A DNA stretch of 64,000 nt from Avibacterium volantium_A (GTDB lineage: Bacteria; Pseudomonadota; Gammaproteobacteria; Enterobacterales; Pasteurellaceae), in NCBI RefSeq assembly GCF_049366555.1, contig NZ_JBMMGT010000012.1, forward strand, positions 1 through 64,000. The letters are read 5' to 3'. Below the pieces are notes generated by a model. That model worked only from the letters and a program-made list of their open reading frames with translations. It searched no databases and was not told where the DNA came from. Position numbers and translations under genes: made by a program. Below, piece after piece: positions 51,915 to 60,403 of the stretch (within the stretch, counting starts at the first letter, position 1; every line of letters starts with the position of its first letter).

Positions 51915-52168
51915 TGACTGATAATATTCGTACCGTGCAAGGTCGTGTAATTAGCGACAAAATGGATAAATCATTCACAGTTGCGATCGAACGCAAAGTG
52001 AAACACCCACTTTATGGTAAGTTTATCCGCCGCACAACAAAATTACACGTGCACGATGAAAACAACGAAGCGAAATTAGGTGATGTAGTAGAAGTTCGCG
52101 AATGTCGCCCAATTTCAAAAACTAAGTCTTGGACTTTAGTTCGCGTTGTAGAAAAAGCAGTAATCTAA
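51914..52168 (+). CDS. rpsQ: 30S ribosomal protein S17
   Basis: OB-fold protein of the 30S body. 84 residues, IRTVQGRVISDKMDKSFTVAIERKVKHPLYGKFI (split), VRECRPISKTKSW near the C-terminus. Last gene of the S10 operon; a terminator follows after about 30 bp. The spc operon (rplN onwards), which normally comes next, is not here. Confidence 0.98.
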   Translation: MTDNIRTVQGRVISDKMDKSFTVAIERKVKHPLYGKFIRRTTKLHVHDENNEAKLGDVVEVRECRPISKTKSWTLVRVVEKAVI

Positions 52169-52198
52169 TTTATTAGTTATCGCTTTAAATAAAACAAT

Positions 52199-52228
52199 AG
52201 CCAATGGTGTATGCCATTGGCTTTTTTG
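52199..52228 (+). terminator. Terminator of the S10 operon
   Basis: AGCCAATGG (52199-52207) pairs with CCATTGGCT (52214-52222) around TGTATG, followed by TTTTTGTT. Confidence 0.92.
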
Positions 52229-52244
52229 TTGCATTATGATTTAT

Positions 52245-52832
52245 TCAACGTTTATGGCTTTTTAAATATTTCCACACTTTCAATATCAGAAGCAGGATTG
52301 CTGTAAGCAAGTAAATCCATGCCCCTAATTGAAAACTTTTTGATGACCAAACATAATGCACGGAGGCAAAAAATAGGGCGATATAACTGAGTTGATGTAA
52401 GGGAAAAACAGTTCTTTGTAAATAACGTTTTATAGCTGGCAGCATGATCACCGAAGTAAAAATGAAGATTAAAAAAGCTAATGCACCGAATAGAAGATAA
52501 GGGCGTAAGATTAACTCTTCAATAAATAGAGAAGTGTCTAAGCCTAATTCAAGATAAAAATAGGCAATAATATGTAAACTCGCCCATACCATTGCCCATA
52601 GCCCTAAAATAGGGTGATAGGTTTTTAATTTATGCCATTTGAATAGCCCTATCGCCTCTCTGAAGAGAAAAACACCTAGAAATAGGCTAAGTGCCATCCA
52701 TCCTAAAAAGTGAATTAATTCTTTAATCGGATCGGCCCCAAAATATTGTCCTTGGTTGATAATGAGTTCATGACCTAGCCATATAAAAGGGGCGCCAGCA
52801 GTAAAATGCAGTAAGAAACGTGCTGATTTCAT
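52245..52832 (-). CDS. msrQ: Protein-methionine-sulfoxide reductase heme subunit MsrQ
   Basis: Inner-membrane haem and flavin protein that passes quinol electrons to periplasmic MsrP. The 195 residues contain about six membrane helices, with conserved His in GWMALSLFLGVF and LWAMVWASLHIIAYF and in LHQLSYIALFFASVHYVW, as in the ferric-reductase-like domain. It starts within the msrP stop (1-bp overlap), a two-gene operon. Confidence 0.95.
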   Translation of the reverse strand: MKSARFLLHFTAGAPFIWLGHELIINQGQYFGADPIKELIHFLGWMALSLFLGVFLFREAIGLFKWHKLKTYHPILGLWAMVWASLHIIAYFYLELGLDTSLFIEELILRPYLLFGALAFLIFIFTSVIMLPAIKRYLQRTVFPLHQLSYIALFFASVHYVWSSKSFQLGAWIYLLTAILLLILKVWKYLKSHKR

Positions 52833-53791
52833 TAGTAATTAACCGTTAAATCTAATCCTTGGTACAGTGAGGCAACTTCATCATAACCATTAAACAGCAA
52901 GGTGGGTTGTCGCTTCACATTGAATAATCCGCCTGCACCAATAACACGTTCACTGGCTTGTGACCATCGAGGGTGAGGCACATTTGGGTTCACGTTGGCA
53001 TAAAAGCCATATTCATGCGGCGCAAGTTGTTGCCAAGTATTGAGCGGACGAGTTTCGGTTAAACGAATTTTTACAATCGACTTTATGCTTTTAAATCCAT
53101 ATTTCCAAGGAACGACTAGACGTATTGGAGCACCATTTTGAGGCGTTAGCTTTTTGCCATAAAGTCCAACGGAGAGCAGCGTGAGTGGGTGCATTGCTTC
53201 AGCAATCGTTAAACCTTCCCGATAAGGGTAATTAATTCCACCTCCCCAGAAGAAATTTTTTTGCCCCGGCATTTGCTCTGGATCATAGAGCGTTTCAAAC
53301 TCAACATATTTCGCTCGACTGGTTGGTCTAACTTCGCGTAAGAGAGCATTTAATTCAAAACCAATCCAAGGAATAACCATTGCCCACGCCTCTACACAAC
53401 GGAAACGATAAATTCTTTCTTGCAAGGGATAACGTGTATAAAGATCCTGTAAATCCAAGATTAATGGTTTTTCAACTTCACCAGAAATTTCTACTTGCCA
53501 AGGAGCGGTTTTTAATGTGTGTGCATATTGAGCGGGAGAGCCCTTGTCTATGCCAAATTCATAGAAGTTATTATAACCAGTTACTTTATCTTCTGGCGTT
53601 AAGGATAATGCGGTGTTTAAGCTGTCTTTTTTGAAGAGAAGTAAATTCTCTTGAGGCATAGGATCTGCTTGTGAAATTTGCGGTAATAGAGACATTCCAC
53701 CTATTGCGCCAAGTCCAGCAATCAGTTTGCGTCGATGATAGAAAATTTCTTCCGGCGTAACATCGTTCTCGGTTAATTTGTGTCTGCGCAT
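52832..53791 (-). CDS. msrP: Protein-methionine-sulfoxide reductase catalytic subunit MsrP
   Basis: Periplasmic molybdopterin enzyme that repairs oxidised methionine in envelope proteins. The twin-arginine signal is HRRKLIAGLGAIGGMSLLP; the Mo-ligand Cys is in YRFRCVEAWAMVIPWIG; and LVVPWKYGFKSIKSIVKI is the cofactor segment. ATG 53791 has AAGGAG 6-7 nt upstream and gives 319 residues; a longer frame to 53839 has no site. Export needs the Tat system. Promoter is probably in 53792-54052, a gap shared with ansA. Confidence 0.95.
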   Translation of the reverse strand: MRRHKLTENDVTPEEIFYHRRKLIAGLGAIGGMSLLPQISQADPMPQENLLLFKKDSLNTALSLTPEDKVTGYNNFYEFGIDKGSPAQYAHTLKTAPWQVEISGEVEKPLILDLQDLYTRYPLQERIYRFRCVEAWAMVIPWIGFELNALLREVRPTSRAKYVEFETLYDPEQMPGQKNFFWGGGINYPYREGLTIAEAMHPLTLLSVGLYGKKLTPQNGAPIRLVVPWKYGFKSIKSIVKIRLTETRPLNTWQQLAPHEYGFYANVNPNVPHPRWSQASERVIGAGGLFNVKRQPTLLFNGYDEVASLYQGLDLTVNY

Positions 53792-54052
53792 AATGAACTC
53801 CTTGTATAAAAAATATTTCTTTGTTTGAAATATGGACAAGGCGGTAAAACAGAAGTTCCAGCTTCAGAAAAGACTTTTAACAGGTTTAACCTCTCCTCCT
53901 ACTCTGACTAAACTTCGCAGTGCTTGGCTGATTAACTAAAAATAATGAAAATTTCTACCGCACTTTAGTGTGATTGAAGGCTTGTAACAAATTTTTTGTG
54001 AATAGCTATGCTAAAATAGTGCAATTAAAACAGAATAGAAGATCGAAAAATA

Positions 54053-55012
54053 ATGAAAAAACTCCTTGTTCTCCACACGGGTGGAACAATTTCAATGCAC
54101 GCGGACAGTCAAGGGAAAGTGGCGCCAAATGCCACTAATCCTATGACCAAAGTCGGGTTTGATTTGCATAATGTTGAAGTGGAATCGGTGGATTTTCTCA
54201 ATCTTCCTAGTCCGCATATTCGCCTTGAGCATATGTTGGCGTTGAGCCAGAAAATTAAACAAGACGGTGCAAATTATGATGGCGTGGTGATTACACACGG
54301 TACGGATACATTGGAAGAAACCGCCTATTTTCTAGATACAATGCAGCTGCCGAAAATGCCGATTGTGATCACGGGCGCAATGCGTTCCAATAATGAACTT
54401 GGCAGTGATGGCATTTATAATTACCTTTCCGCATTGCGTGTGGCGAGTTTTGAAAAAAGTGCCGATAAAGGCGTATTAGTGGTGATGAATGATGAAATTC
54501 ACGCCGCAAAATATGTCACCAAAACCCACACCACCAACGTTTCCACTTTCCAAACACCAACGCACGGGCCTTTGGGTGTGATTATGAAAAAAGACATTCT
54601 CTTTTTCAAAACTGCTGAGCCGCGTGTGCGTTTTGATTTAGAAACGGTGAGAGGAAATGTGCAAATCATCAAAGCGTATGCAGGAATGGACAGTTGGCTG
54701 TTTGAGCAATTAGATCTGCAACAGTTAGACGGCTTGATTATTGAAGCACTCGGCGCAGGGAATATTCCACCGCAAGCAGAAAAAGGATTACAACGGCTGC
54801 TTGCGCATAACATTCCTGTTGCCTTGGTTTCTCGTTGTTTTAACGGCATTGCAGAGCCTGTTTATGGTTATGACGGCGGTGGTGCAAGTTTGCAAGAACA
54901 AGGCGTGATGTTTGTGAAAGAACTCAATGCGCCAAAAGCACGCTTAAAATTGTTGATTGCTCTTAATGCCGGATTACAAGGCGAGGCACTAAAAAGTTAT
55001 ATGGAAGGATAA
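54053..55012 (+). CDS. ansA: L-asparaginase 1
   Basis: Hydrolyses asparagine to aspartate and ammonia in the cytoplasm. The nucleophilic Thr is in LVLHTGGTISMHADS and the second catalytic Thr in VVITHGTDTLEETAYFLD (about residues 80-97); TGAMRSNNELGSDG is also conserved. At 319 residues without a signal peptide it fits the type I cytoplasmic form. It supplies aspartate, the same product as PepE. Confidence 0.95.
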   Translation: MKKLLVLHTGGTISMHADSQGKVAPNATNPMTKVGFDLHNVEVESVDFLNLPSPHIRLEHMLALSQKIKQDGANYDGVVITHGTDTLEETAYFLDTMQLPKMPIVITGAMRSNNELGSDGIYNYLSALRVASFEKSADKGVLVVMNDEIHAAKYVTKTHTTNVSTFQTPTHGPLGVIMKKDILFFKTAEPRVRFDLETVRGNVQIIKAYAGMDSWLFEQLDLQQLDGLIIEALGAGNIPPQAEKGLQRLLAHNIPVALVSRCFNGIAEPVYGYDGGGASLQEQGVMFVKELNAPKARLKLLIALNAGLQGEALKSYMEG

Positions 55013-55091
55013 AGAAAAAATTCCTAAAATTTGCACCGCACTTTATTGTGAAGAAATTCTTTTTAGGAACTACTTTCATTAGGTTTAAATA

Positions 55092-55415
55092 ATGAAAATC
55101 GCAACGACATTAAAGGAAATTGAACAACATATTAATGAAAACCCTTTTGCTTTGTTGCTTATTAAAGCACCAAACTGTGGAGTGTGTACTGCCGTAGCGC
55201 AGCAGCTTGAAGCACTTTTGCCGACTTATCCAACACTTTCCGCAATGCAAGCGAGCATCGCGGATATTCCCGAAATGGCGAGTTATTTCCACGCACTCAC
55301 TGCCCCAGTGGTACTTATTTTTTATCAACAAAAAGAAGTGGAGCGCTTCGCCCGCTTTGTGCCATTGCAAGAATTAAAAGTGCGGTTGGATTTTTGGCAG
55401 AATTTGCACGCATAG
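55092..55415 (+). CDS. Thioredoxin-family protein
   Basis: A 107-residue thioredoxin-fold protein without a signal peptide. The redox motif is CGVC in LLIKAPNCGVCTAVAQQLE (about residues 23-41), and the cis-proline is in LTAPVVLIFY. The CGVC dipeptide differs from thioredoxin (CGPC), so redox potential and partners are probably different. A single gene between ansA and a shared terminator. Confidence 0.85.
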   Translation: MKIATTLKEIEQHINENPFALLLIKAPNCGVCTAVAQQLEALLPTYPTLSAMQASIADIPEMASYFHALTAPVVLIFYQQKEVERFARFVPLQELKVRLDFWQNLHA

Positions 55416-55417
55416 CA

Positions 55418-55447
55418 AAAGCCCCATTGATTTTTGGGGCTTTGTTT
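55418..55447. terminator. Bidirectional terminator between the thioredoxin-like gene and tal
   Basis: AAAGCCCCA (55418-55426) pairs with TGGGGCTTT (55435-55443), with T-runs on both sides. Confidence 0.85.
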
Positions 55448-55460
55448 TATCAGATTTCGA

Positions 55461-56414
55461 TTAGAACTTCGCCAATAGCATCGCTTCTAATTTTTCTTGG
55501 TCGATGGCGAATTTGCGAATCCCTTCAGCCAGTTTTTCTACTGCCATTGGATCGCTGTTGTGCTGCCAGTAGAACTCGCTTTCAGTAAGCGGTTGTGGTT
55601 TGGCTTTCACTTCACCAGTGTAATCTAATTTACGCACAAGTGCGGTGTTATTTTCTTGCAATTCTTTTAACAACGCTGGGGCGATGGTTAAGCGGTCGCA
55701 ACCTGCAAGCTCAGTAATTTCGCCTACGTTACGGAAACTTGCGCCCATTACTACGGTTTGATAGCCGTGTTGTTTGTAATAGTTGTAAATTTTCGTCACT
55801 GAAATCACGCCCGGATCTTCGGCGGTAGCGTATTCTTTTTTGTCGCTGTTCGCTTTGTACCAGTCAAGAATACGGCCCACGAATGGGGAAATTAAATATA
55901 CACCCGCTTCCGCACAAGCACGTGCTTGCGCTTCTGAGAATAACAGGGTTAGGTTACAGTTAATGCCTTCTTTTTCAAGGATTTCTGCTGCACGGATACC
56001 CTGCCAAGTAGAGGCGATTTTAATTAAAATACGATCGTTAGATACGCCTGCTTCATTATAAAGAGCGATTAATTTACGCGCTTTTTCAACGGTTGCTTGG
56101 GTGTCGTAAGAAAGACGTGCGTCCACTTCGGTAGAAATGCGTCCTGGAACAATTTTGAGGATTTCTAAACCGATGTTTACCGCTAATTTATCTTCTGCAT
56201 CAATAAGTTGCTGTGCTTTGTCGGCACTTTTGCTTTTGGCATAAGCAATGGCTTCATCAATTAATGGTGCATATTGAGGCAAAGCAGAGGCGCTTAAAAT
56301 GAGTGATGGGTTGGTGGTGGCGTCTTGTGGTTGGTAGGTTTTAATGGCTTCAATATCCCCTGTATCTGCCACAACCACGGTCATTTCGCGTAATGCTTCT
56401 AATTGTGTTGTCAT
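55461..56414 (-). CDS. tal: Transaldolase
   Basis: Transfers a dihydroxyacetone unit in the non-oxidative pentose phosphate pathway. MTTQLEALREMTVVVADTGDI at the start, ATTNPSLILSASALPQY, and the Schiff-base Lys in RILIKIASTWQGIRAAE (about residues 126-142). 317 residues, subfamily 1 like TalB. GAGGTAACT precedes the ATG. It complements zwf, pgl and gnd 17 kb away. Confidence 0.97.
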   Translation of the reverse strand: MTTQLEALREMTVVVADTGDIEAIKTYQPQDATTNPSLILSASALPQYAPLIDEAIAYAKSKSADKAQQLIDAEDKLAVNIGLEILKIVPGRISTEVDARLSYDTQATVEKARKLIALYNEAGVSNDRILIKIASTWQGIRAAEILEKEGINCNLTLLFSEAQARACAEAGVYLISPFVGRILDWYKANSDKKEYATAEDPGVISVTKIYNYYKQHGYQTVVMGASFRNVGEITELAGCDRLTIAPALLKELQENNTALVRKLDYTGEVKAKPQPLTESEFYWQHNSDPMAVEKLAEGIRKFAIDQEKLEAMLLAKF

Positions 56415-56557
56415 AGTTACCTCTCATTTGATTGTTAGTTAAGTTCGCATACAATATCACATCTTAGCGATGCACATATAGCTATTTTAGCTTTGGTATT
56501 GATAGGTAGATTCTAAATTAAATTTGATGCGGTAGAAAACCTTAGAGAAATAAAATC

Positions 56558-56573
56558 TGTGATCAGGATCACA
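56558..56573 (+). promoter_or_regulatory. Perfect CRP site upstream of tag
   Basis: TGTGA-TCAGGA-TCACA matches the CRP consensus at all ten specific positions. It lies 16 bp before the tag ATG and 143 bp upstream of tal, which points the other way. Confidence 0.8.
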
Positions 56574-56589
56574 ATATAAGGAAAACAAA

Positions 56590-57147
56590 ATGAAAACACG
56601 TTGTAGCTGGGCGGAAGGTTCGGCGATTTATCAAGATTACCACGATAATGAATGGGGCAAGCCAGAATATAACAGTTTGAAATTATTTGAAAAAATTTGT
56701 TTAGAAGGGCAACAAGCCGGGCTTTCGTGGATCACGGTGTTGAAAAAACGTGAACATTATCGGCAAGCCTTTTTTCATTTTAATCCTGAAAAAATTGCCA
56801 AGATGACAGAACAAGATCTTGATGAATGTATGCAAAATGCAGGATTAATTCGCCATCGTGCCAAGTTAGAAGCCATTGTGAAAAACGCCAAAGCCTATTT
56901 AGCGATGGAAAAGTGCGGTGAAAATTTCAGCGATTTTATTTGGGCATTCGTTAATCATCAGCCACAAATGAATGATGTGCCGGATTTATCTGCCGTGCCA
57001 GCAAAAACCGAAACCTCAAAAAATTTGTCGAAAGCGTTGAAAAAACGTGGCTTTGTCTTTGTGGGCGAAACCACCTGTTATGCCTTTATGCAATCAATGG
57101 GGTTGGTGAATGATCATCTCAACACCTGTTTTTGTAAGCATAAATAA
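56590..57147 (+). CDS. tag: DNA-3-methyladenine glycosylase I
   Basis: Removes 3-methyladenine from alkylated DNA. The HhH-superfamily fold shows EGQQAGLSWITVLKKREHYRQAF (split; substrate pocket, about residues 37-60). The zinc ligands Cys5, His18, His176 and Cys180 have the exact spacing of the E. coli ones, shifted by one. 185 residues. AAGGAAAACAAA precedes the ATG, directly after a perfect CRP site. Confidence 0.96.
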   Translation: MKTRCSWAEGSAIYQDYHDNEWGKPEYNSLKLFEKICLEGQQAGLSWITVLKKREHYRQAFFHFNPEKIAKMTEQDLDECMQNAGLIRHRAKLEAIVKNAKAYLAMEKCGENFSDFIWAFVNHQPQMNDVPDLSAVPAKTETSKNLSKALKKRGFVFVGETTCYAFMQSMGLVNDHLNTCFCKHK

Positions 57148-57216
57148 AATGCTTTTTGAGCGGTTTTTCTTTATAATCAGGTTAATTTCTACACCTGAAA
57201 ACAAAATGGGTTATTA

Positions 57217-59562
57217 ATGAAAAAAAATTACTACACAATGCTTTCTTTCTCAATTTTGACCGCACTTTATGGCGCGCCAAGTTGGGCAAGTTTGCAGCAG
57301 CAATGTTTAGCTGGCGTACCACAGTTTCAAGGGGAAGTGGTGCAAGGCGATCCAAATGAATTGCCAGTTTATATTGAAGCCGATCGCGTGGAGTTAAATC
57401 AGCCTGTTAATGCACGTTACGAAGGGGACGTGGATATTCAACAAGGCAATCGCCATTTAAAAACGCAAGTGGCGGAAGTGATTCAAACAGGCGAAGGGCA
57501 AAATGTGCAACGCTTTGCCTATGCGAAGAATGGTTTTGATTATAAAGATAATCTAATCAATCTGTTAGGTGATTCTGCCAAGGTGGATCTGAATAATAAA
57601 GATGCCGATGTCGAAGGCGCAGATTACCAATTTGTCGGCCGTCAAGGGCGTGGTAAAGCACAGCAAGTTGAGCTACGCAATGATTATCGCTTGTTGAAAA
57701 ACGCCACGTTCACTTCTTGTTTGCCTGATGATAATAGCTGGGCGATTGAAGCCTCTGAAATGCGTCAGCATATCCAAGAAGAATATGCCGAAATGTGGCA
57801 CGCGCGCTTTAAAGTTCACGGCGTGCCGATTTTCTATACCCCTTATTTACAATTGCCTATTGGCGATCGTCGCCGTTCTGGTTTGCTCATTCCAAATGCG
57901 GGCACATCTAGCCGTGATGGTTATTGGTATGCTCAGCCTATTTATTGGAACATTGCACCCAATTTTGATATGACAGTAACACCAAAATTTATGTCAAAAC
58001 GTGGCTGGCAATTTAATGGTGAAGCACGCTATCTCACGCAGCTTGGCGAAGGGTTAATTGCAGGCGAATATTTAGGCCGTGATCGGCTTGATGATTACCA
58101 AGGGGATAACCGTTCGCGTCATTTATTCCACTGGCGACACAGTTCCAGTTTCTTACAAAATTGGCGTTTAAACGTGGATTACACCAGAGTCAGCGATAAG
58201 CGTTATTTCTCAGATTTTGACTCCGCTTACGGACGCAGCACGGACGGTTATGCTGATCAAAATTTCCGCATCGCGTACTATCAGCCAAACTACAATTTCT
58301 CTCTATCGGCGAAGCAATTCCAAGTGTTTGATGACGTGGATATTGGGCCTTACCGCGTTTTTCCACAGCTAGATTTTAATTATTATCGTGATGGGCTTGC
58401 TAACGGTTTAATGGATTTCCGTTTATTCTCACAAATTTCTCGTTTTGAGAATGACAGCGCCTTAATGCCAAAAGCTTGGCGTTATCACATTGAGCCAAGC
58501 CTTAATATTCCCCTTGCGAACCGTTACGGCAGTTTGAATATCGAAACCAAACTTTACGCCACGCACTATAATCAAACCAAAGGGAAAGGGCAAAATGCAG
58601 AAGAGATTGAACGCTCTGTAACCCGTGTGTTGCCGCAAGTGAAAGTAGATTTGCAAACCTTGCTTGCCAGCAAAGAGACCTTATTTGATGGCTATACGCA
58701 AACAATTGAACCGCACATTCAGTATCTTTATCGTCCTTATAAAGATCAAAGCAATATCGGCTCAAAATTAAATAGCCAATATCTTGGTTTTGGTTATGAC
58801 TCTGCTTTATTGCAGCAAGATTACTTTTCCTTATTCCGTGATCGCCGTTATAGTGGCTTAGACCGTATCGCTTCGGCAAATCAGTTCACCTTAGGGGGAA
58901 CAACACGTTTTTACGATCAAGAAGGAAACGAACGTTTTAATCTCTCTTTAGGGCAAATTTATTATCTCAACGATTCGCGTATTGATAATAATCCAAGCAA
59001 TAGCAGTGATCGTTCCACCTCATCTTGGTCATTAGAAAGCAACTGGCGTATTAGCCCAAAATGGAATTGGCGTGGTAGCTATCAATACGATACCAGCTTA
59101 CACCAAACCTCCCTTGCCAATACCGTGTTGGAATATAACCCAAGTGGCAATAATCTGATTCAGCTGAGTTATCGCTACGCAAGTCAGGAATATATTGACC
59201 AAAACCTCACCGGCGCAAATGCGTATAACCAAGATATTAAACAGCTCGGTTTAGTGGCCGCGTGGGAAATTGCCGACAGATGGGCCGTGGTTGGCCATTA
59301 CTATCAAGATCTGGCTTTAAACAAACCTGTTGAGCAATATCTCGGCGTGAAATATAACACTTGCTGCTGGGCAGTCGGTGTTGGCGCGCGCCGTTATGTA
59401 ACCAGTAAAGACGGACAAAAAGCAAATGAAGTGGTTTACGACAATAGCTTTAGCATCAATTTTGAGCTGCGAGGTTTAGGTACAACAGATCACCGTAGCG
59501 GCATTGAGAAAATGCTAAAAGCAGGAAAATTGCCTTATATCCAATCATTTAGCTTATATTAA
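57217..59562 (+). CDS. lptD: LPS-assembly protein LptD
   Basis: Outer-membrane beta-barrel that inserts lipopolysaccharide into the outer leaflet, with LptE. A signal peptide (MLSFSILTALYGAPSWA, cleavage near residue 24) precedes an OstA/LptA-like N-terminal domain (IEADRVELNQPVNARYEGDVDIQQG; about residues 53-77) and a 26-strand barrel. Cysteine pairs near the N-terminus (QQCLAGV, TSCLPDD) and in NTCCWAVGVGARR provide the interdomain disulfides that DsbA, encoded at 61958, would make. 781 residues is normal. Downstream of tag by 69 bp. Confidence 0.97.
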   Translation: MKKNYYTMLSFSILTALYGAPSWASLQQQCLAGVPQFQGEVVQGDPNELPVYIEADRVELNQPVNARYEGDVDIQQGNRHLKTQVAEVIQTGEGQNVQRFAYAKNGFDYKDNLINLLGDSAKVDLNNKDADVEGADYQFVGRQGRGKAQQVELRNDYRLLKNATFTSCLPDDNSWAIEASEMRQHIQEEYAEMWHARFKVHGVPIFYTPYLQLPIGDRRRSGLLIPNAGTSSRDGYWYAQPIYWNIAPNFDMTVTPKFMSKRGWQFNGEARYLTQLGEGLIAGEYLGRDRLDDYQGDNRSRHLFHWRHSSSFLQNWRLNVDYTRVSDKRYFSDFDSAYGRSTDGYADQNFRIAYYQPNYNFSLSAKQFQVFDDVDIGPYRVFPQLDFNYYRDGLANGLMDFRLFSQISRFENDSALMPKAWRYHIEPSLNIPLANRYGSLNIETKLYATHYNQTKGKGQNAEEIERSVTRVLPQVKVDLQTLLASKETLFDGYTQTIEPHIQYLYRPYKDQSNIGSKLNSQYLGFGYDSALLQQDYFSLFRDRRYSGLDRIASANQFTLGGTTRFYDQEGNERFNLSLGQIYYLNDSRIDNNPSNSSDRSTSSWSLESNWRISPKWNWRGSYQYDTSLHQTSLANTVLEYNPSGNNLIQLSYRYASQEYIDQNLTGANAYNQDIKQLGLVAAWEIADRWAVVGHYYQDLALNKPVEQYLGVKYNTCCWAVGVGARRYVTSKDGQKANEVVYDNSFSINFELRGLGTTDHRSGIEKMLKAGKLPYIQSFSLY

Positions 59563-59579
59563 AATAAGTATAAGAACGC

Positions 59580-59610
59580 AAAAAGCAGATCCTTTGATCT
59601 GCTTTTTTTA
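59580..59610 (+). terminator. Terminator after lptD
   Basis: AAAAGCAGATC pairs with GATCTGCTTTT around CTTT (59592-59595), followed by more T residues. Confidence 0.92.
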
Positions 59611-59632
59611 TTCCCTTTATTAAGCTGCGTGG

Positions 59633-60403
59633 CTAAATCACAGTATAAATATCAAAGCGATGATTTTTTGTTTCGCGGCTAAAGTGCGGGGCTTTTTCGG
59701 CGAGAAATTGGGCGTAGTCGGGGCGTTTTACCACCACACGTTTTTGTGCGATTTGTAAGGCGGGGACGAGCAGTTGGTCTGCGTCTTCATCTGCACCCAC
59801 CAAATGCTGAAAAACACGCATTTCTTTTTTCACTAAGGCACTTTTCGCTTTGTGGGGATACATTGGGTCGAGGTACACCACGTCTGCTTGCGAGCCTTGT
59901 TGAGCAAGTTCATCAATCTGTTTTATGGGCAATAACTGCATATTTTGCTGCATCATTGCGCCGATTTCTGCGTCTTGATAAGCTCGTTGCAAGCCGTCTT
60001 GTAGTAATAAATAGACCACAGGGTGGCGTTCTACTAAGCGCACTTGGCAGCCAATAGCAGCAAGGACAAAGGCATCACGCCCTAGCCCTGCGGTGGCGTC
60101 AATGACGCTAGGCAGATAATCTTTTTTGATGCCAACGGCTTTGGCGACAGCTTCGCCGCGTCCGCCGCCGAATTTGCGCCGATGCGCCATTGCACCGCTG
60201 ACAAAATCTACATACACCGCGCCTAATTTGGGTTCGTCTAATTTGCGTAATTCTAAACGCTCAATGCCGTTTTGTTCCGTTTGTACTAAGGCCAACGGGC
60301 TGTCTGGCTGGTGAATTAAACCTTGTTGTTCACAAAGTGCGGTGAAATTTTGCGAATTTTTTGTTTCGCAAATCAGTTGCACGGCTATTTTCGGATCAAC
60401 CAT
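59633..60403 (-). CDS. rsmJ: 16S rRNA (guanine-1516-N2)-methyltransferase RsmJ
   Basis: SAM-dependent methyltransferase for G1516 of 16S rRNA. Motif I is VIDATAGLGRDAFVLAAIG, motif IV is VVYLDPMYPHKAKSAL, and GGGRGEAVAKAVG is the family-specific segment before motif I. 256 residues. The ATG lies inside the last codons of trmA (19-bp overlap), so the two rRNA/tRNA methylases are translationally linked. Confidence 0.95.
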   Translation of the reverse strand: MVDPKIAVQLICETKNSQNFTALCEQQGLIHQPDSPLALVQTEQNGIERLELRKLDEPKLGAVYVDFVSGAMAHRRKFGGGRGEAVAKAVGIKKDYLPSVIDATAGLGRDAFVLAAIGCQVRLVERHPVVYLLLQDGLQRAYQDAEIGAMMQQNMQLLPIKQIDELAQQGSQADVVYLDPMYPHKAKSALVKKEMRVFQHLVGADEDADQLLVPALQIAQKRVVVKRPDYAQFLAEKAPHFSRETKNHRFDIYTVI

